A stretch of 64,000 nt of DNA, from the NCBI GenBank assembly GCA_008011715.2, contig CP136508.1, positions 6,262,001-6,326,000 of the forward strand. The letters run 5' to 3'. Shown in pieces: positions 55,949-64,000 of this stretch. Under the pieces are notes generated by a model that was not told the DNA's origin, made no database searches, and saw only the letters and a list, made by a program, of their open reading frames with translations. A program made the translations under genes and the position numbers. Source of the DNA: [Empedobacter] haloabium. Its GTDB lineage: Bacteria > Pseudomonadota > Gammaproteobacteria > Burkholderiales > Burkholderiaceae_D. Numbering within the stretch: the stretch's first letter is position 1; the number at the start of each line of letters is the position of its first letter.

Positions 55949-56917
55949 ATGCAGACTCCCCATCGCGTCGTCGCGCTGGCCTATGACGGCCTGTGCACCT
56001 TCGAATTCGGCTGTACCGTCGAGCTGTTCGCGCTCGAGCGCCCGGAACTGGGCGTCGATTGGTACGACTTTCGCGTGGCGGCCATCGAGCGTGGCCCGAT
56101 CCGCGCGGCCGGCGGCATCACCGTGCAGGCCCGTTACGCGCCCGGCTGGATCCGCCAGGCCGACACCATCGTGATTCCCGGCTGGCGCGATGCGGACGAG
56201 GAACCGCCGGCCGCGCTGCTGGCGCTGATTCGCGCGGCGCACCGGCGCGGCGCGCGCCTGTGTTCGATCTGCTCCGGCGTGTTCGTGCTGGCGGCGGCCG
56301 GGGTACTGGACGGCCAGCGCGCCACCACGCATTGGCGCTATGCCGAGCGGCTGGCCCGGCGCTACCCGCGCGTGCAGGTCGCGGCGGACGCGCTGTACAT
56401 CGACAACGGCCAGGTCATCACGTCGGCCGGCTCGGCGGCCGGGCTGGACATGCTGCTGCACCTGGTGCGGCGCGATCACGGCGCCCGCGTCGGCAACCTG
56501 GTGGCGCAGCGCCTCGTGGTGCCGCCGCACCGCGCCGGCGGCCAGGCCCAGTTCGTGCCCCGTCCCATGCCGGCGGACGAGGCGGGCCGGCTGGCCCAGC
56601 TGATGGACTGGCTGCGCCGTCATCCCGCTGGCCCGCACACGGTGGCGTCGATGGCCGAGCGCGCCGCGATGAGCGCGCGCACCTTGCAGCGCCAGTTCCA
56701 GCAGGCGACGGGCCTGGGACCGGTCGAATGGCTGGTGCGCGAGCGCATCGCCATCGCCAAGGATCTACTGGAAACGCCGCTGCCGCTGGCGCAGGTGGCC
56801 GAGCGCGCCGGTTTCGGCTCGGAGGAGTCGCTGCGCCACCATTTCCGGCGGTTGGTCGCGACCAGCCCTGGCGCTTACCGAAAAGCATTCCTTGTTGCGA
56901 GCGCTTCCGTTGACTAA
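55949..56917 (+). CDS. ftrA: FtrA-type AraC family regulator with DJ-1/PfpI domain
   Basis: A 322-residue protein: an N-terminal DJ-1/PfpI-like domain (about 5-190; LCSICSGVFVLAAAGVLDGQRATTHW with the nucleophile-elbow Cys) and a C-terminal AraC helix-turn-helix pair (MSARTLQRQFQQATG, GFGSEESLRHHFRR). FtrA-type proteins are usually found with a rhodanese gene, as here. The ligand is unknown. Confidence 0.88.
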   Translation: MQTPHRVVALAYDGLCTFEFGCTVELFALERPELGVDWYDFRVAAIERGPIRAAGGITVQARYAPGWIRQADTIVIPGWRDADEEPPAALLALIRAAHRRGARLCSICSGVFVLAAAGVLDGQRATTHWRYAERLARRYPRVQVAADALYIDNGQVITSAGSAAGLDMLLHLVRRDHGARVGNLVAQRLVVPPHRAGGQAQFVPRPMPADEAGRLAQLMDWLRRHPAGPHTVASMAERAAMSARTLQRQFQQATGLGPVEWLVRERIAIAKDLLETPLPLAQVAERAGFGSEESLRHHFRRLVATSPGAYRKAFLVASASVD

Positions 56918-56953
56918 GCTGGATGCTCCAACAACTGACTGGAGGAGACCAGC

Positions 56954-57307
56954 ATGCCCTACGTCGACGGCTTTATCGTACCGGTACCGAAAGCCCAACT
57001 GGAGGCCTACCGCGCGCTGGCGCAGAAGGCGGGAACGATCTGGCGCGAGCATGGCGCCCTGGAATTCCGTGAATGCATGGGCGACGACGTCCCGCCTGGC
57101 CAGCTGACGTCCTTCCCGCAGGCCGTGCAGCTGAAGGACGACGAGGTGGTGTTCTTCTCGTGGATCGTCTACGACTCGCGCGAGGCGCGCGACCGCATCA
57201 ACAAGATGGTCATGGAAGACCCGCGCATGGCGGACATGATGAGCAGTATGCCGTTCGACGGCAAGCGCATGATCATGGGCGGGTTCACGCCGTTCGTCAG
57301 CCTGTAG
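56954..57307 (+). CDS. DUF1428 family protein
   Basis: A 117-residue protein MPYVDGFIVPVPKAQLEAYR, with FFSWIVYDSREARDRIN and DGKRMIMGGF, the DUF1428 pattern of the dimeric alpha/beta barrel (EthD/ABM-like) fold. Function unknown. CTGGAGGAG precedes the ATG. Its end overlaps the convergent pabBC gene by 11 bases. Confidence 0.9.
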   Translation: MPYVDGFIVPVPKAQLEAYRALAQKAGTIWREHGALEFRECMGDDVPPGQLTSFPQAVQLKDDEVVFFSWIVYDSREARDRINKMVMEDPRMADMMSSMPFDGKRMIMGGFTPFVSL

Positions 57308-59123
57308 CGCCGACGAGTTCCGCGCGCAGCGCGCCGCGCAAGGCATTGCACACCACGATCTCCTCGGCCCGCGCCAGCATGGCCGGGGTGATCACGGCTT
57401 CGCGCGCGCTCCAGGCTTCCAGCACGACGGCGCGCATCACGCCGGGCAGCAGGCCGCACGCCAGCGGCGGCGTCAGCCATTGGCCGTCCAGCCGGATGAA
57501 CAGGTTGCTGCGCCCACCCTCGGTGAGTTCGCCCCGCTCGTTGCAGAACAGCTGGTCGAATGCGCCTTGCGCCTCGGCGGCCTTCCATGCCGCGTCGTAG
57601 CCGGCCCGCCAGCTGGTCTTGTGGCGCAGGAACAGGTCGTCCGCTGTCGTCGGCTGCGCCGCCAGCAGCACGCGCACGGGCTGCGCCAGCGGCGCCAGCA
57701 CGCCCGTTTGCACGGCAAAGGCACCGGCCGCGTTCAAGGCCAGGCGCAGACGGTGCGGCGTGGCCGGCGGCAGGGCGTCGCAGGCAATGGTCACGTAGGC
57801 GCGCGCCGCCGCCTCGTCCCAGGCGAAGCCGAAATAACGGGCCGACTGCGCCAGCCGGTGCAGGTGGCGCTCCAGGTGACGCGCGCCGTCCTCACGGGTG
57901 GCGTGCATCGTCTCGAACAGCTCGAAATCGTTGCTCAGCCCCGTCAGGAAGCGGGCCTTCAGGCGGCACTCGGCGAATTCGTCCGCCGCCACGCTGTCGT
58001 GGACGATGCCGGCACCGACACCCAGCTCGCCGCGGCGCACGCCGCCAGCCTCCGGCTGCAGCGCCAAGGTGCGGATCGGCACGTTCAGGCAGAAGTCGCC
58101 GAGCGGGCGGTCTGGCGGTGCCGGATCGAACCAGCCGATCGCCCCCGTGTACAGCCCGCGCGGCGCCGGTTCCAGTTCGGCGATGATTTCCATCGTGCGC
58201 CGCTTCGGTGCGCCCGTGATCGAGCCACAGGGGTACAGCGCCGTGAAGATGTCCGCCAGGGTGGCGTCCGGGCGCAGGCTGGCCTGCACGGTGGACGTCA
58301 TCTGCAGCACGCTGGCATAGCGCTGCACGTCGAACAGCTTCGGCACCTGCACGGAACCGGTGACGGCGACGCGGCCGATATCGTTGCGCAGCAGGTCGAC
58401 GATCATCAGGTTTTCCGCCCGGTTCTTCGGGTCGGCGGCCAGGTCGGCGGCGCGGCGCGCGTTGTCGGCGTCCGCGTCGGGGCCCGGTGGCGCGGCCGGC
58501 GCCGTGCCCTTCATCGGCCGCGCCGTCAGCGTACCCGCATCGTGGCGCACGAACAGTTCGGGCGACAGCGACAGCACGGCGCCGCCGTCCGGCAATGCGA
58601 TCAGGGCGCCGTACGGCACGGGCTGGCGCGCGCGCAGGCGCTGGTACAGCGCGGCGGGCGAGCCAAAGGCGTCGAAACGCAGGCGGTAGGTGTAGTTGAC
58701 CTGGTAGGTGTCGCCGGCCGCGATGTAGGCGCGGATGCGGTCGATTGCCTCGGTGAACTGCGTTGCGCTCACGTTGGCCGTGATGCCGGCGATGCCGGCG
58801 GGTGCCGTGTCGCCCGCCGTGCGTTGCCGCAGCCATGCCGCCACCTCTTCCTGCGCCAGGAATTCACATTGGCGGAACAGCAGCACCTGGGCCAGCGGCA
58901 CGGGCGTCGGCCGTGCCGGCAGGCCGACGATGAGGTGGCCCAGTTCATAGCTGCACAGCGTGACGGCATGCTCGCCCCGTTGCAGCGCGGCCTGCAGGTC
59001 GGCCAGCAAGGCCGGCCAGTCGTCCGGCGTGGCGCAGGTCAGCGTGCCGGCATGACGGGTGAACAGGCGGGAGTGAGGGCCCGCGCTGGCGTCATCGAGC
59101 AGGGCAAAGCATTCGGAACTCAT
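57297..59123 (-). CDS. pabBC: Fused aminodeoxychorismate synthase component I / aminodeoxychorismate lyase
   Basis: A 608-residue bifunctional enzyme of folate synthesis. The chorismate-binding PabB domain (about 1-350) has AYIAAGDTYQVNYTYRL, NLMIVDLLRNDIGRV and GSITGAPKRRTMEII. The PLP-dependent PabC domain follows (about 370-608) with NDFELFETM, LRHKTSWRAGYD (Schiff-base Lys) and LTEGGRSNLFI. Together they convert chorismate and ammonia, from a separate PabA, to p-aminobenzoate. The gene overlaps the upstream EamA gene by four bases (ATGA). Confidence 0.92.
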   Translation of the reverse strand: MSSECFALLDDASAGPHSRLFTRHAGTLTCATPDDWPALLADLQAALQRGEHAVTLCSYELGHLIVGLPARPTPVPLAQVLLFRQCEFLAQEEVAAWLRQRTAGDTAPAGIAGITANVSATQFTEAIDRIRAYIAAGDTYQVNYTYRLRFDAFGSPAALYQRLRARQPVPYGALIALPDGGAVLSLSPELFVRHDAGTLTARPMKGTAPAAPPGPDADADNARRAADLAADPKNRAENLMIVDLLRNDIGRVAVTGSVQVPKLFDVQRYASVLQMTSTVQASLRPDATLADIFTALYPCGSITGAPKRRTMEIIAELEPAPRGLYTGAIGWFDPAPPDRPLGDFCLNVPIRTLALQPEAGGVRRGELGVGAGIVHDSVAADEFAECRLKARFLTGLSNDFELFETMHATREDGARHLERHLHRLAQSARYFGFAWDEAAARAYVTIACDALPPATPHRLRLALNAAGAFAVQTGVLAPLAQPVRVLLAAQPTTADDLFLRHKTSWRAGYDAAWKAAEAQGAFDQLFCNERGELTEGGRSNLFIRLDGQWLTPPLACGLLPGVMRAVVLEAWSAREAVITPAMLARAEEIVVCNALRGALRAELVGATG

Positions 59124-59992
59124 GTGTGACCACGTTTGGAAAAGTAAATACCGCACAACAGCAGGGCGCCGCCGGCCAGCTGCAGCGGGCCAAGCCGCTC
59201 GCCGAAGATCGCCAGCGCGGCCACGGCCGCCGTCAGCGGCTGCACCAGCAGGCTGACCGACGCCAGCGACGCCGGCAGGTGCGCGAACGCGTAGGCTATC
59301 ACGGTCTGGCCGCCGATCTGCGCGACCAGCGCGAGGCCCAGCAGCGGCAGCCAGCCCGCCACGCTCGCCGGCCAGAACGGCCCGGGCATCCACAGCGCGA
59401 ACGGCAGCAGCACGACGGCCGTGACGCTGGTGCTCCAGGCCATCAGGCGCGCCGTCGAGTAGCTGGTGCGGGCGTCCTTGACCGCCAGCTGGTAAGCGGC
59501 ATAAAAGCTCGTCGACAGCAGGCCCAGGCCGTCGCCCAGCAGGTGCGTGCCGCCGCTCGAGGCGGAAGGACCGATCAGTACGACGGCGCCGACCAGTGCC
59601 AGCGCCATGCCGGCCAGGAAGCCGCGCGAGAAGCGTTCGCCGTGGGCGAGCCATAGCCACAGGGCGATGAACAACGGTGCCAGGTTCGACAGCAGGGTGG
59701 CGTTGGCCACCGAAGTGTAGTGCAGCGCCAGGTGCCAGACGCCCAGATCGATGCCGAAGAACAGGCCGGACCAGGCAACGATGGGGGACAGTTCCGTGCG
59801 CAGCCCGGCCACGCGGTCGGTCCGCGCCGTGACCAGCGCCCAGGCCCACAGCACGGGCGCGGCCAGCGCCATGCGCCAGAACGCCGAGGCGATCGGATTC
59901 ACGTCGGACAGGCGCATCAGGATGCCGGCGAAACCGATGGCGACGCCACCGGCCAGCAGGGCGGCAAACGCCCCGGCGTTAAAAGACTTCAT
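59120..59992 (-). CDS. EamA/DMT family transporter
   Basis: A 290-residue protein with ten predicted membrane helices in two EamA repeats (GVAIGFAGILMRLSDVNPIASAFWRM and the second half from about 150). It probably exports small metabolites. It overlaps pabBC by four bases, so the two are co-translated; the substrate is unknown. Confidence 0.9.
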   Translation of the reverse strand: MKSFNAGAFAALLAGGVAIGFAGILMRLSDVNPIASAFWRMALAAPVLWAWALVTARTDRVAGLRTELSPIVAWSGLFFGIDLGVWHLALHYTSVANATLLSNLAPLFIALWLWLAHGERFSRGFLAGMALALVGAVVLIGPSASSGGTHLLGDGLGLLSTSFYAAYQLAVKDARTSYSTARLMAWSTSVTAVVLLPFALWMPGPFWPASVAGWLPLLGLALVAQIGGQTVIAYAFAHLPASLASVSLLVQPLTAAVAALAIFGERLGPLQLAGGALLLCGIYFSKRGHT

Positions 59993-60004
59993 CGGCAGGG
60001 TATA

Positions 60005-60580
60005 TCAGTGCAGCAGCAGGGCGATCTGCACGGCCGCTTCCTCGCCGGGCGCCAGCTGGAAGCCGCTCTTCGCGTAACGGTGCCAGCGCCCCAGCACGTA
60101 GCTGACCAGCAGGTCGGCGCGCGCGGCGACGTCCGCTTCGTGCGCCTGGCCCTCGGCCGCCGCCAGGCGCAAGGCCTGCTTCAGGGCCAGCTCGACGCGG
60201 TCATAGAACTGGTTCATGCGCTGCTGCAGGCGCTCGTCTTCGTTGACGAGAGCGTCGCCGATCAGCACGCGCGTCATGCCCGGATTGCTGGCGGCGAAGC
60301 GCAGCAGCATGGTCAGGATGTCGCGCGCCTGCGCCAGGCCGTCCTGCTGGCGCTCGGCGATCTGGTTGATGAGGCCAAATACGCTCTGCTCGATGAAGTC
60401 GATCAGCCCTTCGAACATCTGCGCCTTGCTGGCGAAATGGCGGTACAGTGCCGCTTCGGACACCTCCAGCTTGCGCGCCAGCGCGGCGGTGGTGATTTTT
60501 TCGCCCTTCGGGTGTTCCAGCATCGCGGCCAGGGCCTGAAGGATTTGCAGCTTGCGTTGGCCGGGCGGGGTGCTTGCCAT
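60005..60580 (-). CDS. slmA: Nucleoid occlusion factor SlmA (TetR family)
   Basis: A 191-residue TetR-fold protein. The helix-turn-helix KITTAALARKLEVSEAALYRHFASK lies at about 28-52, and the LLRFAASNPGMTRVLIGDAL region is typical of SlmA, which binds nucleoid sites and blocks FtsZ assembly over DNA. It follows the HAD gene by 35 bases, an arrangement seen in related betaproteobacteria near argB. Confidence 0.92.
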   Translation of the reverse strand: MASTPPGQRKLQILQALAAMLEHPKGEKITTAALARKLEVSEAALYRHFASKAQMFEGLIDFIEQSVFGLINQIAERQQDGLAQARDILTMLLRFAASNPGMTRVLIGDALVNEDERLQQRMNQFYDRVELALKQALRLAAAEGQAHEADVAARADLLVSYVLGRWHRYAKSGFQLAPGEEAAVQIALLLH

Positions 60581-60615
60581 GTTGTCTCTTCAAAAAACGC
60601 GGTTCTCGGTTTGCT

Positions 60616-61347
60616 TCAACGGCCTTGCAGGCGGGACAACCGCGCCGGCAGGCTCCTGACGGATTTTACTTTGACATCGACCCAGCCGGGGCGCGTCAGC
60701 CGTTTCGGCGGATGGGCGGTGCCGATCGGGTCGCCCACCTTCAGGTACTGCGTGACCCAGACGGTGCGCATGCCCAGCGCATGGGCCGTGCGCAGGTTGG
60801 CCAGCGTATCCTCGACGAGGATGCAACGCCGCGCCGTTGCGCGCTGGTGGCGCATGACCTTGCGCAGCAACAGCTTCGACGGCTTCGGCCGCAACTGGCC
60901 GTGCACCCGCATCGATTCGATCGCGATGTGGTGCGCGAAGTGGCGCTGGATGCCCAGGTGGCGCAAAACCTGCGTCGAATAGCGGTGCGGCGCGTTGGTC
61001 AGCAGGATTTTGCGCCCCGGCAGCCGGCGCAGCAAGCTGCCGAGGCCTTTTTCGTGGCGAATCATCGACAGCAGGTCCGCCATCTCGTGCGTCTCGCGCA
61101 AGAAATGGTCGGCGCGCACGCCGTGGTGGCGGATCAGCCCCAGTAGCGTGGCGCCATAGCGCTTCCAGTACAGCGTGCGCGCGGCGTTGACGGCGTCGAT
61201 GCCGGCCGGCGTGACGCCGTCGCCCAACACGCGTGCGATATACGTGTTCATGTTCGCCATGATCGCGGGGAAGATGGCGTGCGACGCGTTGTGCAGTGTG
61301 TTGTCGAGGTCGAACAGCCAGACCGGGGCGGAAGGTTTAATATTCAC
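60616..61347 (-). CDS. HAD family pyrimidine 5'-nucleotidase-like protein
   Basis: A 243-residue haloacid dehalogenase-type phosphatase. The nucleophile is in FDLDNTLHNASHAIFP (about 12-27); LTNAPHRYS and LVEDTLANLRTA are motifs II and IV. The group dephosphorylates pyrimidine nucleotides or related compounds. The start is GTG at 61347 with GAAGAGA close upstream. It is divergent from the TraB/GumN gene. Confidence 0.88.
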   Translation of the reverse strand: MNIKPSAPVWLFDLDNTLHNASHAIFPAIMANMNTYIARVLGDGVTPAGIDAVNAARTLYWKRYGATLLGLIRHHGVRADHFLRETHEMADLLSMIRHEKGLGSLLRRLPGRKILLTNAPHRYSTQVLRHLGIQRHFAHHIAIESMRVHGQLRPKPSKLLLRKVMRHQRATARRCILVEDTLANLRTAHALGMRTVWVTQYLKVGDPIGTAHPPKRLTRPGWVDVKVKSVRSLPARLSRLQGR

Positions 61348-61371
61348 GTCTCTTCAATTCGGAAGGTCAGC

Positions 61372-62295
61372 ATGCGACGCCAGATTATAGTGATGTTTAC
61401 CGGCCTGCTCTGGTTTCTGGCCGGCCTGGCGCCGCTGCCGGTGGCCGCTCTCGAGGCGGCGCCGGTCGCCAACCGTGGCGCGCTGTTCCGCGTCGAGCAG
61501 GGTGGCCACGTAGCCTGGCTGTTCGGCACCATCCACGTGGGCGCGCCCGGGTTCTATCCGTTCGAGCCGCGCCTGATGGCGGCCCTGCGCGAGGCCAGCG
61601 TGCTGGCGCTGGAGGTCGATCCGCTCGGTCCGCAGGACGAGATCGCGCGCGCCGTGCGCGAACACGGCCTGTACCAGAACGGCCGCGGCCCGGCCAGCGC
61701 GGAACTGCCGGCCGCCTACCGGCCGCGCCTGGACCGCCTGCTGCGCCAGTACGGCATCGGCGCGGCGACGGTGGCGTCGATGAAACCGTGGATGGTTGCC
61801 AGCCTGCTGGCGGTGCGCGAATTCGAGAAGCAGGGCTACCAGGCCGACCTGGCGGTCGACACGTGGCTGTCGCAACAGGCCCACGCGCGCGGCCAGAAGG
61901 TCGTCGCGCTGGAATCGGTGGCGGGCCAGATGGCCCTGTTCGGGCGCATGCCGGCGGCCGAGCAGGCGCTGTTCCTGCGCGAGAGCATCGACGCGATCGA
62001 GGACAAGGAGCAGGCGGACGACGCCCGCGCCATCCTGAGCGCCTGGACGCAGGCGGATCAGGCCGCGCTGGACCGGATTGCCGCCAAGACGGCAGCCGAC
62101 ACCACGTTCTCCGGCCGCTTCGTCAGCCAGGTGCTGCTGGCCGAACGCAACCCGGCGCTGGCGGACGGCATCGAACAACTGCTGAAGAAGGAGCGGCGCA
62201 GCGTGGCGGCGATCGGCGTATTGCACCTGGTGGGAACGGGCAGCGTGCCGGAACTGTTGCGCGCAAAGGGACTGCGGGTGGAACGAATCTATTGA
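61372..62295 (+). CDS. TraB/GumN family protein
   Basis: A 307-residue protein with an N-terminal signal/anchor (RRQIIVMFTGLLWFLAGLAP) and the TraB/GumN signatures WLFGTIHVG (near 55-63) and IGVLHLVG at the C-terminal end. Related proteins are metal-dependent peptidases of the Tiki type; activity here is not proven. ATG 61372 follows GGAAGG. Confidence 0.87.
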   Translation: MRRQIIVMFTGLLWFLAGLAPLPVAALEAAPVANRGALFRVEQGGHVAWLFGTIHVGAPGFYPFEPRLMAALREASVLALEVDPLGPQDEIARAVREHGLYQNGRGPASAELPAAYRPRLDRLLRQYGIGAATVASMKPWMVASLLAVREFEKQGYQADLAVDTWLSQQAHARGQKVVALESVAGQMALFGRMPAAEQALFLRESIDAIEDKEQADDARAILSAWTQADQAALDRIAAKTAADTTFSGRFVSQVLLAERNPALADGIEQLLKKERRSVAAIGVLHLVGTGSVPELLRAKGLRVERIY

Positions 62296-62323
62296 ATGCG
62301 CGGGAGGGTGCTGCAGGAAGAAA

Positions 62324-62398
<75 letters not shown>

Positions 62399-62445
62399 AC
62401 TGGATAAAACAAAGCGGCGCGGTTGTTTCTGCGCCGCCAAATTTT

Positions 62446-63372
62446 TTAGTGAGACCGGATCATAGTGCCAAATGCCTGTTCGGTCAACACTTCCAGCAGC
62501 AAACTGTGTTCAATCCGCCCATCGATGATGTGGACCGTGTTGACGCCGGACTTGGCGGCGTCCAGCGCGGACGAGATTTTCGGCAGCATGCCGCCGGAGA
62601 TCGTGCCGTCGGCGAACATCTCGTCGATCTCGCGCGCCGACAGGTCGGTGACCAGGTTGCCGTTCTTGTCCTGCACGCCGGCGATATTGGTCATCATGAT
62701 CAGCTTTTCGGCTTTCAGGATCTCGGCGATCTTGCCGGCGACGACGTCGGCATTGATGTTGTAGGCCTGGCCGTCCTGGCCGAAGCCGATCGGCGAGATG
62801 ATCGGGATGAAGGCGTCGTCCTGCAGCGCCTTGACGACGGCCGGGTTGATGGCGTCGATTTCGCCGACGAAGCCGATGTCCAGGTACTGGCCGGGGTTCT
62901 GCTTGTCCGGCATCGCCATCTTGCGCGCGCGGATCAGGCCACCGTCCTTGCCCGTCAGGCCCACGGCCTGGCCGCCGTAATGGTTGATCAGCATGACGAT
63001 GTCCTGCTGCACCTCGCCGCCCAGCACCCACTCGACCACTTCCATCGTCTCTTCGTCGGTGATGCGCATGCCCTGCACGAAGGTGCCTTGCTTGCCGATC
63101 TTTTTCAGCGCGTTGTCGATCTGCGGACCGCCGCCGTGCACCACGACCGGATTCATGCCCACCAGTTTCAGCAGGATCACGTCGCGCGCGAAGCCGTGCT
63201 TCAGGCGCTCATCCGTCATCGCGTTGCCGCCGTATTTGATGACGATCGTCTTGCCATGGAAATTACGGATGTATGGCAGAGCCTCGGCCAGGATCTGTGC
63301 CTTGATCTGCGGCGAAACCGCGGTCAGGTCGTCTGCTGGCATGTCCAGGCTCAAGTTGGTCAGTTGGGTCAT
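62446..63372 (-). CDS. argB: Acetylglutamate kinase
   Basis: A 308-residue amino-acid kinase that phosphorylates N-acetylglutamate in arginine synthesis. VIKYGGNAM (45-53), VVHGGGPQI and [16 protein letters not shown] are family blocks. Length and sequence match the arginine-sensitive hexameric type. tRNA-Thr follows on the same strand. Confidence 0.97.
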   Translation of the reverse strand: MTQLTNLSLDMPADDLTAVSPQIKAQILAEALPYIRNFHGKTIVIKYGGNAMTDERLKHGFARDVILLKLVGMNPVVVHGGGPQIDNALKKIGKQGTFVQGMRITDEETMEVVEWVLGGEVQQDIVMLINHYGGQAVGLTGKDGGLIRARKMAMPDKQNPGQYLDIGFVGEIDAINPAVVKALQDDAFIPIISPIGFGQDGQAYNINADVVAGKIAEILKAEKLIMMTNIAGVQDKNGNLVTDLSAREIDEMFADGTISGGMLPKISSALDAAKSGVNTVHIIDGRIEHSLLLEVLTEQAFGTMIRSH

Positions 63373-63526
63373 GGCGGGTCCGGTAAAAAGATTGTGGCGA
63401 TTTTACAGCGAAGCGCGGGCTCCGGCACGGGGTCTTGCACCCGCCGAGTTGTACGGCTTGATGGCGTGCCCCCGCATTATAGGGCCAAATATTGTATTTT
63501 CGACGCCGTTCCGCTAGGCTCGACCC

Positions 63527-63748
63527 ATGAGCACCTGCGAGCGCTGCGGCGCCACTTTTCACTGCGCGATGGCCGATCCGGGGCCGGACGGCAAGGCCGA
63601 TCCGAGCCCCTGCTGGTGCACGGCGCTGCCGCCGGCAGTGCCGGTGCCGGGCGCGGACAGCGCGGTCGGCTGCTGGTGCCCGGCCTGCCTGAAGGCGCAC
63701 ATCGCGGCGCAGGAGCCAGGGAAGTCTAGCCCGCCCGCACGGTGCTGA
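63527..63748 (+). CDS. Cysteine-rich CWC family protein
   Basis: A 73-residue protein with CERCGATFHC, PCWCTALP and CWCPACLKAHI: six to seven cysteines in zinc-binding pairs around the CWC motif. Function unknown. Its last 23 bases overlap the 3' end of the convergent esterase gene. Confidence 0.85.
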   Translation: MSTCERCGATFHCAMADPGPDGKADPSPCWCTALPPAVPVPGADSAVGCWCPACLKAHIAAQEPGKSSPPARC

Positions 63749-64000
63749 AGAAGCGCATCATCTCCCGGCTCGCGTCCGGTCCCTTGCCATCCGTATAACT
63801 GCCGGCCGCGCTGCCGCCCGACCAGGCATGGCCGGCGCCATGGATGACCCAGTGCTCGGCCAGCGGCGAGCCGTCGTGCAGCCAGTGCTTGATGCGGGTG
63901 TAGGCATACCCGTCCGGCACCCGGCCGGCCAGGCGGGACGGCCGCGCGGTGCCACCCAGCGGATGGCTGCGCAGCCCCTGCGCCAGCAGTTCCTCGCCGT
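63726..64000 (-). CDS. PHB depolymerase family esterase, C-terminal part (partial)
   Basis: The frame runs off the right edge; 90 C-terminal residues are visible. WVIHGAGHAWSGG contains the catalytic His, and VPDGYAYTRIKHWL precedes it, as in the LpqC/PHB-depolymerase esterase family. The protein ends after FFSTVRAG. The N-terminus with the serine is outside the window. It is of a different subgroup from the depolymerase at 53705. Confidence 0.85.
   Translation of the reverse strand, partial: GEELLAQGLRSHPLGGTARPSRLAGRVPDGYAYTRIKHWLHDGSPLAEHWVIHGAGHAWSGGSAAGSYTDGKGPDASREMMRFFSTVRAG

Overview
The window is a GC-rich (about 65% G+C by eye) chromosomal segment from a betaproteobacterium, most likely of the Oxalobacteraceae (Massilia, Duganella or Pseudoduganella type). 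The basis is the block mnmG-rsmG-parA-parB-atpIBEFHAGDC, three parS sites, the argB/HAD/slmA neighbourhood, three genes for polyhydroxybutyrate (PHB) breakdown and a dense set of secreted polysaccharide-degradation genes. mnmG, rsmG and parAB with clustered parS usually lie near the replication origin, so this is probably an origin-proximal region. dnaA and oriC are not in the window.

Layout. 1-2435: tail of a 3-hydroxybutyrate oligomer hydrolase, an iron alcohol dehydrogenase and a TSUP permease. 2436-7035: parS cluster, mnmG, rsmG, an AT-rich 27-bp tandem repeat, parA and parB. 7341-14540: complete F1Fo ATP synthase operon with a strong promoter, internal hairpins and a terminator. 14541 to about 17340: AT-rich island carrying a two-gene operon (superfamily 1 helicase plus an unrecognised 214-residue protein), joined by a 4-base overlap to a GC-rich secreted metallopeptidase-like gene. 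This is the best candidate here for an undescribed system, perhaps anti-phage. 18359-27403: a lipoprotein, then two paralogous giant Calx-beta proteins on either side of an outer-membrane barrel gene. 28065-34718: a polyamine/membrane cassette: speD, a 52-residue membrane peptide, DUF4178, SPFH and DUF350 on the minus strand, diverging from a membrane-anchored spermidine-synthase-like protein and a Tat-exported flavin oxidase. 34728-39154: mixed small genes, alpha-carbonic anhydrase, and GST/SMR genes with a divergent LysR.

39261-51059 is a coherent galactan/galactose locus: secreted GH53 galactanase and GH35 beta-galactosidase, a TonB-dependent receptor, a galactose dehydrogenase-type SDR, a lactonase, and dgoD, dgoK and dgoA of the De Ley-Doudoroff pathway, with a LysR regulator. 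Polymer is cut outside the cell, fragments enter through the receptor, and galactose is oxidised via galactonate and KDGal to pyruvate and glyceraldehyde-3-phosphate. No inner-membrane sugar permease is encoded in the locus. 51081-64000: PPK2, succinate-semialdehyde dehydrogenase, PHB depolymerase, glutathione peroxidase, rhodanese, FtrA-type regulator, fused pabBC, EamA exporter, slmA, HAD nucleotidase, TraB/GumN protein, tRNA-Thr, argB, a CWC zinc protein and the tail of a second PHB-depolymerase-family esterase.

Short palindromic elements with a GGGGTCTGTCCC / GGGACTGACCCC core recur between genes and form a dispersed REP-like family. All functions are inferred from reading the sequence; no database search was run.
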